Origin: Solirubrobacterales bacterium
GTDB lineage: Bacteria > Actinomycetota > Thermoleophilia > Solirubrobacterales > 70-9
Assembly: GCA_016712175.1 (NCBI GenBank)
Contig: JADJRQ010000001.1
Span: 1-64,000 of the forward strand
Length of the DNA: 64,000 bases
Reading direction: 5' to 3'
Part shown: piece by piece, positions 18,283-29,105 of the stretch
How positions within the stretch are numbered: the first letter of the stretch is position 1
Layout: each line of letters starts with the position of its first letter
The notes under the pieces: model-generated
Seen by the model: only the letters and a program-made list of their open reading frames with translations
Databases searched by the model: none
Told to the model about the DNA's origin: nothing
Program-made: the position numbers and the translations under genes

Positions 18283-19155
18283 TCAATTGAGTTCTGGCGC
18301 TTCGACCGAAGCGCTCATCCACTGTTCGGTGATCTCCTCGAGCCGTCCGTCAGAGTCGAGCGAGTCGATCGCCTGGTTGACGCAATCGGTCAGGCTCGAA
18401 TCCTTGGCGAGCAATGCTCCCCATTCATCGCCGCCTTCAGCCTGGAACTGGCCGGCGACCACCGCATTGGGCAGGCTGTCGGACTGCAGGAAGAGCGCAG
18501 TCGGGAGGTCGACCACGATCGCGTCGACCTGGTCCTGCTTGAGCGCGCTGACCACGTCGTTCGAATTGTTGAAGACTTTGGGGTCGTTTTTCGGTTCGAT
18601 CGCCGAGTTGACGGCCTCGAGGCTGGTCGTGCCGACTTGGACGCCGATCTTGGCATCCGCGAGCTGATCAAGGCTCGTCACGTCGGCAAGGTCGGAATCC
18701 TTGTTGACCAGGACCGCCTGGTTGGCCTCGTAGTAAGGGGTTGAGAAATCAACCACCTTCTCGCGCGCCGGCGTGATCGAGATCTGGTTCAGGTCGAAAT
18801 CGAACTTCTTGGGTCCGGGGGCATACGAAGCGTTGAATGGAACAGTTGTCCATTCGACTTCCGACTTGTTGAATCCGAGTTCCCCGGCAATCGCGTAGCC
18901 GAGCGCTCCTTCGAAGCCCTTGCCGTTGGTCGGGTCGTTGTCTTCGATGTACGGCGGGTAACCGGGGCTGTCGGTACCGATCGTCAGCACACCGTCGCTG
19001 AACGTGTTCAGGTTGTCGGGGCTACAGGTAGACGCCGTACTGGTCGAATCACTGCTGGACGAGTCATCAGAAGAATCGTCGCTGCCGCAGCCGGCGACCA
19101 GAAAGGCCATGGCAAGAACGGGGATGAGAAAAAGGACGAGACGAAACCTGGTCAT
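18283..19155 (-). CDS. Amino-acid ABC transporter substrate-binding lipoprotein
   Basis: A 290-residue family 3 extracellular solute-binding protein. It has a lipoprotein signal peptide (FLVAGCGSDD, lipobox Cys), an S/D-rich linker and a two-lobed binding domain: LTIGTDSPGYPPYIE, GFEGALGYAIAGELGF, the conserved ITPAREKVVDFSTPYYEANQ and the hinge region KIGVQVGTTSLEAV. It delivers its ligand to the downstream permease/ATPase pair. The gene is the first of the operon; the region upstream (19156-19250) is shared with a divergent gene and presumably holds both promoters. Confidence 0.92.
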   Translation of the reverse strand: MTRFRLVLFLIPVLAMAFLVAGCGSDDSSDDSSSSDSTSTASTCSPDNLNTFSDGVLTIGTDSPGYPPYIEDNDPTNGKGFEGALGYAIAGELGFNKSEVEWTTVPFNASYAPGPKKFDFDLNQISITPAREKVVDFSTPYYEANQAVLVNKDSDLADVTSLDQLADAKIGVQVGTTSLEAVNSAIEPKNDPKVFNNSNDVVSALKQDQVDAIVVDLPTALFLQSDSLPNAVVAGQFQAEGGDEWGALLAKDSSLTDCVNQAIDSLDSDGRLEEITEQWMSASVEAPELN

Positions 19156-19250
19156 GTGTATGCCTCCGGTAGTGGCTGAGAACGGCGAAAGCCTATTGCC
19201 TTCGGCGGTTGCGGTGGATCCTCAATCAAACATCTAGAGTGCGGGGACGC

Positions 19251-20048
19251 ATGACTTTCTCCGACGTAATCGAAGCTTCGCTGTCTGTCGTGCTGTTCGT
19301 CTTCGTCGCCCTTTGCATTTTTTCGTTGATTCCGATGCTGGTGAAGTGGCGGAAAGGCAGGCCCTGGGGCGAACTCATCCCCCACCCCGGCCGGTTCATT
19401 TCCTTTCGCCTCGGCATCGCGGCAGGACTGGGCGCCGCACTCTTCGTGATCGTGGCGGCGGCTCTGACGCTGAACCAGCACCGGCCCCCGCAGGGCGAGT
19501 CCCCGGTCATCGCCGTGAGTGGATCGACCGGACGGACCGCGATCGATCTCTCAATCAAAGATTGTGGAGACCCGGCTTTGGGAACGATCAGGGTCAGTGG
19601 GCTTCAGAGCGGTTCTTCAATGGCCACCATCCAGTCGGAGCGGGACCTATCCCGGCCGATAGCGCTCAACCGAAACGGCGTCGGCCATTTCACCCTCCGC
19701 GAACCGAGTTCAAAACGCAGCCTGCTCTCGTGTTTCATGCAGCTTCCGGTAGTCGAAGGCGGAGCCGGATCGTCAGCCTCGCTCACCCTCGGCAACGACA
19801 TGCAGGTTGACACCGTCAACTCGATCCCGGCCCCCTCGGGGTACCTGAATGGGCGCTGGGTCTGGAACTGCCAGCCGGGTGAAACCTGCGGCGTTGTGGC
19901 TGCGGCCGGCCTCGACGTCGAGGACGGCGCCCAGCAGATCATCGTGCTCATTCTGGCTTCCGTCTTCGGCGCGATCATCGCGCTGTTCATCGGGAAGCTC
20001 GTGATCGAACCGGCCAGGCGCCGACTCGACCGCCTCAAGAAAGACTGA
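19251..20048 (+). CDS. Membrane protein of unknown function with an extracytoplasmic domain
   Basis: I do not recognise a family. From ATG 19251 the product is 265 residues. An N-terminal helix (SVVLFVFVALCIFSLIPML), a basic loop, a second helix (GIAAGLGAALFVIVAAALTL), a polar domain of about 130 residues with four cysteines (IKDCGDP, LLSCFMQ, WNCQPGETCG) that could form two disulfides, and a final helix (IIVLILASVFGAIIALFIG) with a basic tail. This topology fits an exported Cys-stabilised domain between membrane anchors. It is convergent with the ABC-F gene. Confidence 0.65.
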   Translation: MTFSDVIEASLSVVLFVFVALCIFSLIPMLVKWRKGRPWGELIPHPGRFISFRLGIAAGLGAALFVIVAAALTLNQHRPPQGESPVIAVSGSTGRTAIDLSIKDCGDPALGTIRVSGLQSGSSMATIQSERDLSRPIALNRNGVGHFTLREPSSKRSLLSCFMQLPVVEGGAGSSASLTLGNDMQVDTVNSIPAPSGYLNGRWVWNCQPGETCGVVAAAGLDVEDGAQQIIVLILASVFGAIIALFIGKLVIEPARRRLDRLKKD

Positions 20049-20057
20049 CCGGCAGGG

Positions 20058-21962
<1,905 letters not shown>

Positions 21963-22089
21963 GGGCGCAAACTCTCAGTTTGGCAACTCTGCTGACTTCG
22001 TGTGCAGCCGAACGGCCGGGGTGGGCCGGGGATTGGCGTTGTGGCAGGATTGCCTGCTCCGAGACCACCCCGACTCCCTAGGTCAAACG

Positions 22090-24036
22090 ATGAGCAACGG
22101 CGACTTCAGGCCCAATCCAGGACGAGCGAAAACTCCCGGTTCCCCCTGGGAGTCGCAGGTTCCCGTTTACGAATCGGCCCATGGGGTGTCCCCGTACCCG
22201 CCGATCGCCGATTACGGCTTTCTCTCTGACGGAGAGGTGTCCGCGCTGGTCGCGCCGAGCGGCAACATCGAATGGATGTGCCTGCCGCGCTTCGACTCAC
22301 CCAGCGTGTTCGGCTCGATCCTCGATCGCAGTGCCGGCGGCTTTCGGCTCGGACCGGCCGACATCAACGTGCCCACCCACCGGAGGTACCTGCCGGGCAC
22401 CATGGTCCTCGAGACGAGCTGGGGCACCGGCGATGGCTGGATCATCGTTCGTGACGTACTCCTGATCGGACCCTGGCACCACGAGAGCGACCGCTCGGGT
22501 ACACACCGCCGGGCTCCGACCGATTACGACGCCGACCACGTGCTGCTGCGAATGGCGCGCTGCGTACACGGTGAGGTTCAGCTGACCATGGACTGCAAGC
22601 CGGTCTTCGACTACGGACGCAAGCAGCCGAGCTGGGAGTATGCCGGCGACGCCTACCACGAGGGGATCGCCACGGCCCCCGATTGTGAAACGACGCTGAG
22701 GCTGACCAGTGACCTCAACCTCGGCTTTGAAGGTCCACGCACCACCGCAAGGACCCTGCTCAAGGAGGGCGATGTCCGCTTCGTGGCCCTTTCCTGGAGT
22801 GAGCACGAAGCGCCCAAGGACTACGACGACGCTCACGAACGCCTGGTCTGGACAGCTCACCACTGGCAGAACTGGCTCGCCCGTGGCACTTTCCCCGACC
22901 ATCCATGGCGCAGCTATCTCGAACGGTCGGCGCTCACCCTCAAAGGCCTCACCTACTCACCGACGGGAGCGCTGATCGCCGCCGCGACCGCTTCGCTCCC
23001 CGAGACACCGAATGGTGAGCGCAACTGGGATTACCGCTATTCGTGGATCCGCGATTCGACCTTCACCCTCTGGGGCCTCTACACGCTCGGCTTCGACTGG
23101 GAGGCCAACGACTTCTTCTACTTCATCGCCGACGTCGCCCGGGGTTCGGACGACCTGCAGATCATGTACGGACTGGCCGGTGAGACCAAGCTGACCGAGG
23201 AGATCCTGCACCACCTGCACGGATACGAAGGTGCCTCTCCGGTGCGTATCGGCAACGAAGCCTACGACCAGAAGCAACACGACGTCTGGGGCGCGGTGCT
23301 CGATTCCTTCTACCTCCACACCAAGTCGCGCGACGGTATGCCGGAGGAGATCTGGCCGATCCTCAAGCAGCAGGTCAATGCCGCACTCGAGAACTGGAAG
23401 GGCAAGGACCGTGGAATGTGGGAGGTCCGCGGAGAGCCCAAGCACTTCACTTCGTCGAAGGTCATGTGCTGGGTGGCGCTCGACCGCGGCACCCGCCTCG
23501 CCCGCCTGCGCGAAGACCACGAGCTCGCGGAGGAATGGCAGCTGGCGGCCGATGAGATCCACGCCGACATCTGTGAGAACGCGGTCGACGATCGTGGTGT
23601 CTTCACCCAGCACTACGAAACGGAAGCTCTCGATGCCTCCTGCCTGCTGCTGCCGCTGCTGAGGTTCCTGCCGGCGGACGACCCCCGGATTCGCGCCACC
23701 GTGCTCGCGATCGCCGACGAGCTGACCGACGAAGGCCTGGTCCTCAGGTACCGCACCGACGAAACTGACGACGGGCTGGAAGGCGAGGAAGGCAGCTTCA
23801 CGATCTGCTCCTTCTGGCTGGTCAGCGCCCTGGTCGAGATCGGTGAGCTCGACCGTGCCCGCCAGCTCTGCGAGCGTTTGCTGGGTTACGCCAGCTCACT
23901 CCAGCTGTACGCGGAAGAGATTGATCCCCGGTCGGGGCGCCACCTCGGCAACTTCCCCCAGGCCTTCACCCACCTGGCGCTGATCAACGCCGTGATGCAT
24001 GTGATCCGCTCCGAGCAGGACGCCACCGAGGCTTGA
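22090..24036 (+). CDS. Glycoside hydrolase family 15 (glucoamylase/trehalase-like)
   Basis: A 648-residue cytoplasmic GH15 enzyme. The N-terminal GH15 beta domain starts PIADYGFLSDGEVSALVAPS and contains MCLPRFDSPSVFGSILD. The catalytic (alpha/alpha)6 barrel has ERNWDYRYSWIRDSTFTLWG, the general acid region EGEEGSFTICSFWL and the base region YAEEIDPRSGRHLGNFPQAF. No signal peptide is seen. Actinobacterial members include trehalases and glucan-degrading glucoamylases; the substrate is not decided here. ATG 22090 is preferred over upstream starts that would run into the divergent ABC-F gene. A strong terminator follows. Confidence 0.92.
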   Translation: MSNGDFRPNPGRAKTPGSPWESQVPVYESAHGVSPYPPIADYGFLSDGEVSALVAPSGNIEWMCLPRFDSPSVFGSILDRSAGGFRLGPADINVPTHRRYLPGTMVLETSWGTGDGWIIVRDVLLIGPWHHESDRSGTHRRAPTDYDADHVLLRMARCVHGEVQLTMDCKPVFDYGRKQPSWEYAGDAYHEGIATAPDCETTLRLTSDLNLGFEGPRTTARTLLKEGDVRFVALSWSEHEAPKDYDDAHERLVWTAHHWQNWLARGTFPDHPWRSYLERSALTLKGLTYSPTGALIAAATASLPETPNGERNWDYRYSWIRDSTFTLWGLYTLGFDWEANDFFYFIADVARGSDDLQIMYGLAGETKLTEEILHHLHGYEGASPVRIGNEAYDQKQHDVWGAVLDSFYLHTKSRDGMPEEIWPILKQQVNAALENWKGKDRGMWEVRGEPKHFTSSKVMCWVALDRGTRLARLREDHELAEEWQLAADEIHADICENAVDDRGVFTQHYETEALDASCLLLPLLRFLPADDPRIRATVLAIADELTDEGLVLRYRTDETDDGLEGEEGSFTICSFWLVSALVEIGELDRARQLCERLLGYASSLQLYAEEIDPRSGRHLGNFPQAFTHLALINAVMHVIRSEQDATEA

Positions 24037-24068
24037 TTCGCGCCGTCCGGACCGGCGGCTGAACATCG

Positions 24069-24095
24069 AAAGGGCCCGCTCAGTGCGGGCCCTTT
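24069..24095 (+). terminator. Intrinsic terminator after the GH15 gene
   Basis: AAAGGGCCCGC (24069-24079), a 5-nt loop and GCGGGCCCTTT (24085-24095) form a perfect 11-bp stem, followed by a pyrimidine-rich CTTCT. It is flanked by A-runs and T-runs so it can also work leftward, where it would lie beyond the end of ssrA (24151). It probably serves both convergent transcripts. Confidence 0.85.
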
Positions 24096-24150
24096 CTTCT
24101 GCATTCCGCCCCTTGGTCGGGGGCAAGCACTTTGGCTTTTGGGCTGATAG

Positions 24151-24510
24151 TGGAGACGGCGGGAATTGAACCCGCGTCCGCAGCCGCGTTTCGAAAAGCG
24201 TCTACAGGTTTAGCTGGCGTATTGATCTCGTCTTCCGGGCATCACGCCAACAAACGACTCGAAAGACCAGTTCTGATTGAGTGTCCCCTTGAGGTCAGAA
24301 CATCCCTCGCAGGTAAGCCCGTTTCTGAAGCCAGCTACCCACCCCACGGGCCGAGGGTGGACCGACTCTCATTACCTAGAAGTTATCTAGGCAGCGAGGG
24401 CGAACTCATGGTCCGCACGTATTGGTTTTTTGCCGATTTTTTACGAGGCCATCGACATCCTCGACCTGCAACCTTTCGCACGGATGACTGCGTCGAAGCC
24501 TGTCGTCCCC
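24151..24510 (-). ncRNA. ssrA: Transfer-messenger RNA (tmRNA)
   Basis: A one-piece tmRNA of about 360 nt. The 5' end GGGGACG pairs with the 3' CGTCTCC to form the tRNA-like acceptor stem, with discriminator A at 24151 and no encoded CCA. The T-arm GCGGGTTCAATTCCCGC is intact. The reading frame ends F-A-L-A-A then TAG, preceded by GKKPIRADHE, so the degradation tag probably reads G-K-K-P-I-R-A-D-H-E-F-A-L-A-A; the first residue is less sure than the end. tmRNA rescues ribosomes stalled on mRNAs lacking a stop codon. Its partner gene smpB is 4 kb away, with rnr next to it. Confidence 0.95.
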
Positions 24511-24558
24511 TTGAATGCTGCCCATCAAGTGTACGGGGTCGGCGACTAGACTCAACCA

Positions 24559-25932
24559 ATGTCCGAAATTGACGTGATCGTGATCGGCGCCGGCCCTGCC
24601 GGCGAAGTCGCCGCCGGCCGTCTGGCTGACGGCGGTCTGCGGGTAGCCATCGTGGAGAAGCATCTGGTTGCCGGCGAATGCTCCTATTACGCATGCATGC
24701 CTTCAAAGGCCCTCCTGCGGCCCGGAGAGCTGCTCGGAGAAGCGAAGCGGGTTCCGGGCACCAGGGAGGCCGTCACTGGCACCATCGACGTCGAGTCGAC
24801 GCTGGCTCGCCGCGATGAAGTCATTCACGACCTCGACGATTCGGCCCAGCTGCCATGGCTCGAGGAACGGGGAATCGAACTGATTCGCGGTGAAGGTGCC
24901 CTCGAAGGCGAGAAGACCGTCCGGGTCGGGGACCAGACCTACACCGCGAGCAAAGCGGTGATCATTTCTACCGGCACGGGTGCCGCGATCCCTCCGATCG
25001 AAGGGATCGACGACGTCGACACCTGGAACAACCGGGACGCAACAACCGCGAGCGTGCGGCCGGATTCGATGGTCGTCCTCGGCGGCGGACCGGTCGGGAG
25101 CGAGCTCTCGACGGCGTGGGCGAGCCTCGGCACCAAGGTGACCCTGGTCGAACCCGAACCACGGCTTCTTATGCGTGAGGAGCCTTTCGCCGGAGAACAG
25201 GTGGCGGCGTCGCTCCAGAAGAACTACGGCGTCAAGGTCATCCTTGGCGCCCTGGCAACGAAAGTCTCCCAGGCCGGGAATGCGATCACAGTTGAACTCA
25301 ACGACGGCCGGACGCTCGAAACAGAGAAGCTCTTGCTCGCCACAGGCCGCAAGCCTTTGGTGGAAGGGCTCGGACTGGAAACGATCGGGGTCGACGGCTC
25401 CGGCTTCATCGAAGTTGAAGAGAACATGTCCGTCAAAGGCCAAGGCTGGCTCTACGCGATCGGTGACGTCAACGGTCGGGTTCTGCTCACCCATATGGGC
25501 AAGTACCAGGCCTGGGTCGCCAGTGGATGCATCCTCGGTCGCGCCGTTGCCGCGACCGCCGAGCCCTACGGATCGCCTCGGGTCACGTTCACCGACCCCC
25601 AGGTGGCGGCCGTCGGCATCACCGAAGCCGACGCCCGGTCCTCCGGACGCGAATTCGACATCGTCGAAGTTCCGACCGGAGCCGTAGCCGGCGCCTCCTT
25701 CTACGGGAAAGGTGTGGACGGGACATCTCGACTGATCATCGACCGATCGGACGAGACGATCATCGGCGCCACTTTCACCGGATTTGAGACGGCCGAGATG
25801 ATTCACGCAGCGACCATCGCCATGGTCGGCGAGGTGCCGATGAGTCGCCTGCGCCACGCCGTGCCGTCCTTCCCCACCCGAAGTGAAATCTGGCTGCGGC
25901 TCGCCGAGGCGTACGAAAGCCGCCAGGACTAG
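24559..25932 (+). CDS. FAD/NAD-dependent disulfide oxidoreductase (dihydrolipoyl dehydrogenase/mercuric reductase-like)
   Basis: A 457-residue class I pyridine nucleotide-disulfide oxidoreductase. FAD site GAGPAGEVAAGRL, redox-active disulfide in ECSYYACMPSK (Cys-x4-Cys), second nucleotide site GGGPVGSELSTAW, the conserved AIGDVNGR and a C-terminal dimerisation domain. The usual HPT-x-SE active-site His-Glu segment reads VPSFPTRSE, so the catalytic His is not in the standard place. This argues against a true E3 dihydrolipoyl dehydrogenase and for a relative with another disulfide or quinone substrate. It lies head to head with ssrA and 10 bp before the phosphoesterase gene. Confidence 0.85.
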   Translation: MSEIDVIVIGAGPAGEVAAGRLADGGLRVAIVEKHLVAGECSYYACMPSKALLRPGELLGEAKRVPGTREAVTGTIDVESTLARRDEVIHDLDDSAQLPWLEERGIELIRGEGALEGEKTVRVGDQTYTASKAVIISTGTGAAIPPIEGIDDVDTWNNRDATTASVRPDSMVVLGGGPVGSELSTAWASLGTKVTLVEPEPRLLMREEPFAGEQVAASLQKNYGVKVILGALATKVSQAGNAITVELNDGRTLETEKLLLATGRKPLVEGLGLETIGVDGSGFIEVEENMSVKGQGWLYAIGDVNGRVLLTHMGKYQAWVASGCILGRAVAATAEPYGSPRVTFTDPQVAAVGITEADARSSGREFDIVEVPTGAVAGASFYGKGVDGTSRLIIDRSDETIIGATFTGFETAEMIHAATIAMVGEVPMSRLRHAVPSFPTRSEIWLRLAEAYESRQD

Positions 25933-25942
25933 GCTTCGCACT

Positions 25943-26536
25943 ATGAAGATCCTCGCTTTCAGTGACCTGCACCGGGACCTTGAACAGGCCGCCCGCCTGA
26001 CCGAGATGTCCACCGACGCAGACGTCGTAGTCGGGGCTGGTGACTTCGCTTCGATTCACGAAGGTCTTGTCGAAACGATCAATGCCCTCTCAGGCATCAC
26101 GACGCCGACCGTCCTCGTGCCCGGAAACAACGAGCGGCTCGAAACCCTTGAGGAAGCAGCATCGGGCTGGTCGGCCGCAACGGTGCTCCACGGTGATTCG
26201 ACCGAGATCGAAGGCCAGAATTTCTTCGGACTCGGAGCCGGCATCCCGACCACCCCCTGGTCCTGGAGCTATGACCTGGATGAGGAAGCTGCGGCGGCGG
26301 CACTCAAAGGACTTGCACCGCATGACTTTCTCGTTCTGCACTCGCCACCGAAGAACCACTGCGACTCCGCCGGAGATCTTCACCTGGGCAGCACCTCGAT
26401 CCGTGACGCGGTCAAGACGGTCCAGCCAAAGATCGCGGTCTGCGGTCACATCCACGAGTCCTGGGGGCAGCGGTCAAAGATCGGCAAAACAGAAATAGCC
26501 AACCTGGGCCCAAGCGGAACGTATTTCGAGGTGTAG
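25943..26536 (+). CDS. Calcineurin-like metallophosphoesterase
   Basis: A compact 197-residue phosphoesterase with the full set of metal ligands: SDLHRD (Asp, His), GAGDFASI (Asp), GNNERLE (Asn), VLHSPPK (His) and GHIHES (His-x-His). Such small enzymes cleave phosphodiesters or protein phosphate esters; the substrate is unknown. ATG 25943 lies 10 bp after the oxidoreductase stop, so the two form an operon. It is convergent with the HhH protein gene, only 3 bp apart. Confidence 0.87.
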   Translation: MKILAFSDLHRDLEQAARLTEMSTDADVVVGAGDFASIHEGLVETINALSGITTPTVLVPGNNERLETLEEAASGWSAATVLHGDSTEIEGQNFFGLGAGIPTTPWSWSYDLDEEAAAAALKGLAPHDFLVLHSPPKNHCDSAGDLHLGSTSIRDAVKTVQPKIAVCGHIHESWGQRSKIGKTEIANLGPSGTYFEV

Positions 26537-26539
26537 GTC

Positions 26540-28507
26540 CTAGACGCTAATGCGTCCGCGCAGGGACTCGATCAGCTCTGCCGGGAAGCCTGGAACCTTT
26601 TCCAGGTCTTCGACCGACCGGTAACCGCCGAAGCGCTCGCGGTAGGCGAGGATTCTTGTCGCCTGGGTCACCGACAGGTCGGCATCCCGAAGCTCTTCAA
26701 AGGTCGCGCTGTTCAGGTTGAGCGAGCCGGGGCTGCTGGTGCTACCTGGCAGGCCGCTGCCGAACAGCGGTGACTTGACCGGTTCGGCCGGCGGAGCCGG
26801 CTGAACGGGTTGTGCTGGAGCGGCCGGCGCTTCGGATGGAAGGGCGACGGCGCCCTGCCAAGGCTGGGTCGGCGGCGGCTGGACGGGCTCCGGTGGTGCG
26901 GGCTCGACGTCAGGTGACTCCGGCGCCGCAGCGGCCGGCAAGTGGCCTCCCGACTCTTCAAGTGCGGCGGAGGCCACACGCTCGGCTGACCTGGACCGGT
27001 CCTCGGCTTCACGGGCACGTTCTTCGGCGCGGTCGATGCTGGACATCACTTCTTCCATCCGTCGCTCCCGTGCGGACTCATCCAGCTTGAGCTGGGCCAG
27101 CCGCTCGGCGAAGGCGGCACGCTTCTCGGCGTCGGCCGCCTGCTGCTCAATCCTCTTCAGCCGCTCCTCGGCGTCGGCCAGAGTGCGGTCGCGAAGTTCA
27201 CTGTTTGCCTGAAGTCGCTCTTCGACCCTTGCGAGTCCGGAAGGAGTCGGCGGAATCGGATCGCCTTCGATGGCCTCGTCCGCCTCGGGAGCCACTTCAG
27301 GCTCAGCCGGGGCGGCTTCCGGTTTCGGCGGCACTACCGGCGGCACTGGCGCTGCCGGAACGGGCGCGTTCCCCTGCTCGGCCCTGATCTCGGCGACCTT
27401 GGCCCGTAGACGCTGTTCGGCATCAAGTTCTTCCGCCGCAACTGGTTCTTCAGCCGCAGCCGGCTCTTCAGCCGCAGCCGGCTCTTCAGCCGCAGCCGGG
27501 ACTTCCTGGCGGGCAGCATGCGAAGCGATCGCCCCACCGGCGGCGGCACCGGCAAATGCGGCAGCGGCATCTCCGACACGAGCGTCGAGACCAGGCGCTT
27601 CAACCGCCGGCTCGGGCAGTTCGTCAGAGGCCGGGTTGACCTGAGTCGGCTGGTCCGCCTGGACGGCGAGCGGCGCCGGAGGGGCCTGAGGCGCGGGGGC
27701 CGGCGTGTAGATGGTGTCCGGTTCAGCGGCGGTTGGGTAGACGACACCTGCCGCCGGGGCTGTCTGGCTCGGGGCTACCGGAGCCGGGATGGCACCGGTT
27801 GAGGAGGGGGCATTCGGAACGGGCGGCGCGACCGCCCCACCGGAACGGGCGACGGCATCGGCGGCCGGTGCGCGAGCAGCCTGCTTTTCGGCTTCGATCG
27901 GGTCAAGCGCAAGACTTTGTGGCTGGACGAACGCCGGGTTCTGATCGTCGGGGAGCCTGGCACTGAGTGGCAGCGGGGTGTTCGGGTCAGCCAGCCGGCG
28001 ACCCTCCATGTGCGCCTTCCGGCGCAGCCGCTCCTCCTCCCGAGCCCGCTGCATCGCTGCGCGCTTGCGGCGGCGGAGTTCAGAAGCCGAAGGAGCCGAA
28101 GCCGGGGCGCCCGGCGCTGCCCGAGCGGCGGATGCGGCGGGGACTCCGGAAGCGCCCGTCTTCTTTGAGCGGCCGCGCATGATGAAGATTCCGGCCAGGA
28201 TCGCCGCAATGATGACGATCCCGATGATGAAGAACGGTGCATTGTCGGTGACGAAGTCCGATGCCTTCTCGAAGACGCTCTGGTTGGAGGTATCGGTGGC
28301 TCCGGACTGTGCCTGGAGTTCGGCGATCTGGTCGGGGGTGAGTCCGGTGACCGGCGCTTCCGTCGTCGAAGGGTCCGGGGTGGTCGTCGTGGTTTCGGCG
28401 GCGGCAGGGTCGTTCGGCGCGGCAGCCGCAAACGGAGCCCCGGCACACACAAAAAGGGCGGCCAGGCAGAGGAATGTGCTGAAGGCGGTGCTAAGTCTCT
28501 TGGTCAT
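26540..28507 (-). CDS. Membrane-anchored protein with Pro/Ala-rich and coiled-coil regions and a C-terminal helix-hairpin-helix domain
   Basis: A 655-residue protein of unusual make-up. It has a signal peptide (FLCLAALFVCAGAPFAAAA), a T/P-rich exported segment, a transmembrane helix (FFIIGIVIIAAILAGIFIM) followed by KRGRSKK-like basic residues, a long low-complexity Ala/Pro region and a charged coiled coil (RIEQQAADAEKRAAFAERLA). At the C-terminus is a ComEA-type helix-hairpin-helix domain (NLNSATFEELRDADLSVTQA and FGGYRSVEDLEKVPGF). HhH domains of this kind bind DNA. The predicted topology puts this one in the cytoplasm, unlike ComEA. ATG 28507 is preferred for the AAGGA site upstream. Function unknown. 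Confidence 0.75.
   Translation of the reverse strand: MTKRLSTAFSTFLCLAALFVCAGAPFAAAAPNDPAAAETTTTTPDPSTTEAPVTGLTPDQIAELQAQSGATDTSNQSVFEKASDFVTDNAPFFIIGIVIIAAILAGIFIMRGRSKKTGASGVPAASAARAAPGAPASAPSASELRRRKRAAMQRAREEERLRRKAHMEGRRLADPNTPLPLSARLPDDQNPAFVQPQSLALDPIEAEKQAARAPAADAVARSGGAVAPPVPNAPSSTGAIPAPVAPSQTAPAAGVVYPTAAEPDTIYTPAPAPQAPPAPLAVQADQPTQVNPASDELPEPAVEAPGLDARVGDAAAAFAGAAAGGAIASHAARQEVPAAAEEPAAAEEPAAAEEPVAAEELDAEQRLRAKVAEIRAEQGNAPVPAAPVPPVVPPKPEAAPAEPEVAPEADEAIEGDPIPPTPSGLARVEERLQANSELRDRTLADAEERLKRIEQQAADAEKRAAFAERLAQLKLDESARERRMEEVMSSIDRAEERAREAEDRSRSAERVASAALEESGGHLPAAAAPESPDVEPAPPEPVQPPPTQPWQGAVALPSEAPAAPAQPVQPAPPAEPVKSPLFGSGLPGSTSSPGSLNLNSATFEELRDADLSVTQATRILAYRERFGGYRSVEDLEKVPGFPAELIESLRGRISV
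27446..27499 (-). repeat. Three 18-bp tandem repeats inside the HhH protein gene
   Basis: Three consecutive 18-bp units, identical apart from the first base of unit one, encode repeats of the hexapeptide P-A-A-A-E-E; a diverged further copy reads P-V-A-A-E-E. Such in-frame repeats change copy number by replication slippage, so length may vary between strains. Confidence 0.85.
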
Positions 28508-28588
28508 TCGTTTCAATCCTTGCACGATAGGTCTAGGGCCATGTGAACGTTTCCATCTTTGGTGGGCATCTTGCCACCATTTTGGGGA

Positions 28589-29077
28589 TCAGGAACGATA
28601 CCGCCCCTTGAATTCCCGCTCAACGTCGCGCTGGACATCACGGTCGGCGATCTCCCGCCGGCGGTCCTTTCCTTCCTTGCCTTTGGCCAGCGCCAGTTCG
28701 ACTTTCGCCTTCGGACCCTTGAAGTAGATTCGGGATGGAATGAGAGTCAGGCCTTTCTGCTGGGACTTGCCGATCATGCGCTCGATCTCACCGCGATGGA
28801 GCAAGAGCTTGCGCGGGCGCTCCGGTTCGTGGTTGTTGATAGTTGCCGGCGCGTAGTGCGGGATGTGGAGGTTCCGCAGCCAGACTTCACCGTCTTCGAT
28901 CACCGCGTAGGAGTCCTGCATCTGGGCATTGCCTTCGCGCAATGCTTTGACTTCGGTCCCGAGTAGCACGATTCCGGCCTCGGTTTTTTCGATCAACTCG
29001 AACTTCTGCCGGGCCCGGCGATTGGTCGCTACGTCACCGGAAGCCGGTGCGCGTTTCTTCTTGACCTTCTTGCTCAT
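28589..29077 (-). CDS. smpB: SsrA-binding protein SmpB
   Basis: The 162-residue partner of tmRNA, needed to load it onto stalled ribosomes. The beta-barrel starts ATNRRARQKFELIEKTEAG and has the conserved GTEVKALREGNAQMQDSY, ERPRKLLLHRGEI and IPSRIYFKGPKAKVELALAKGK. The basic C-terminal tail (KEGKDRRREIADRDVQRDVE) is the part that enters the decoding centre. ATG 29077 gives the normal length and a Lys-rich start; longer frames run into rnr. It is the next gene after rnr on the same strand, 28 bp away. Confidence 0.96.
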   Translation of the reverse strand: MSKKVKKKRAPASGDVATNRRARQKFELIEKTEAGIVLLGTEVKALREGNAQMQDSYAVIEDGEVWLRNLHIPHYAPATINNHEPERPRKLLLHRGEIERMIGKSQQKGLTLIPSRIYFKGPKAKVELALAKGKEGKDRRREIADRDVQRDVEREFKGRYRS

Positions 29078-29105
29078 GGAAAGAACAATGTAACCGCCGG
29101 CCAGG

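Noticed and set aside
24069..24095. The GC-rich hairpin as another copy of the structured element
   Set aside because: It is a simple 11-bp stem with a 5-nt loop and lacks the 66-nt core; it fits an intrinsic terminator.
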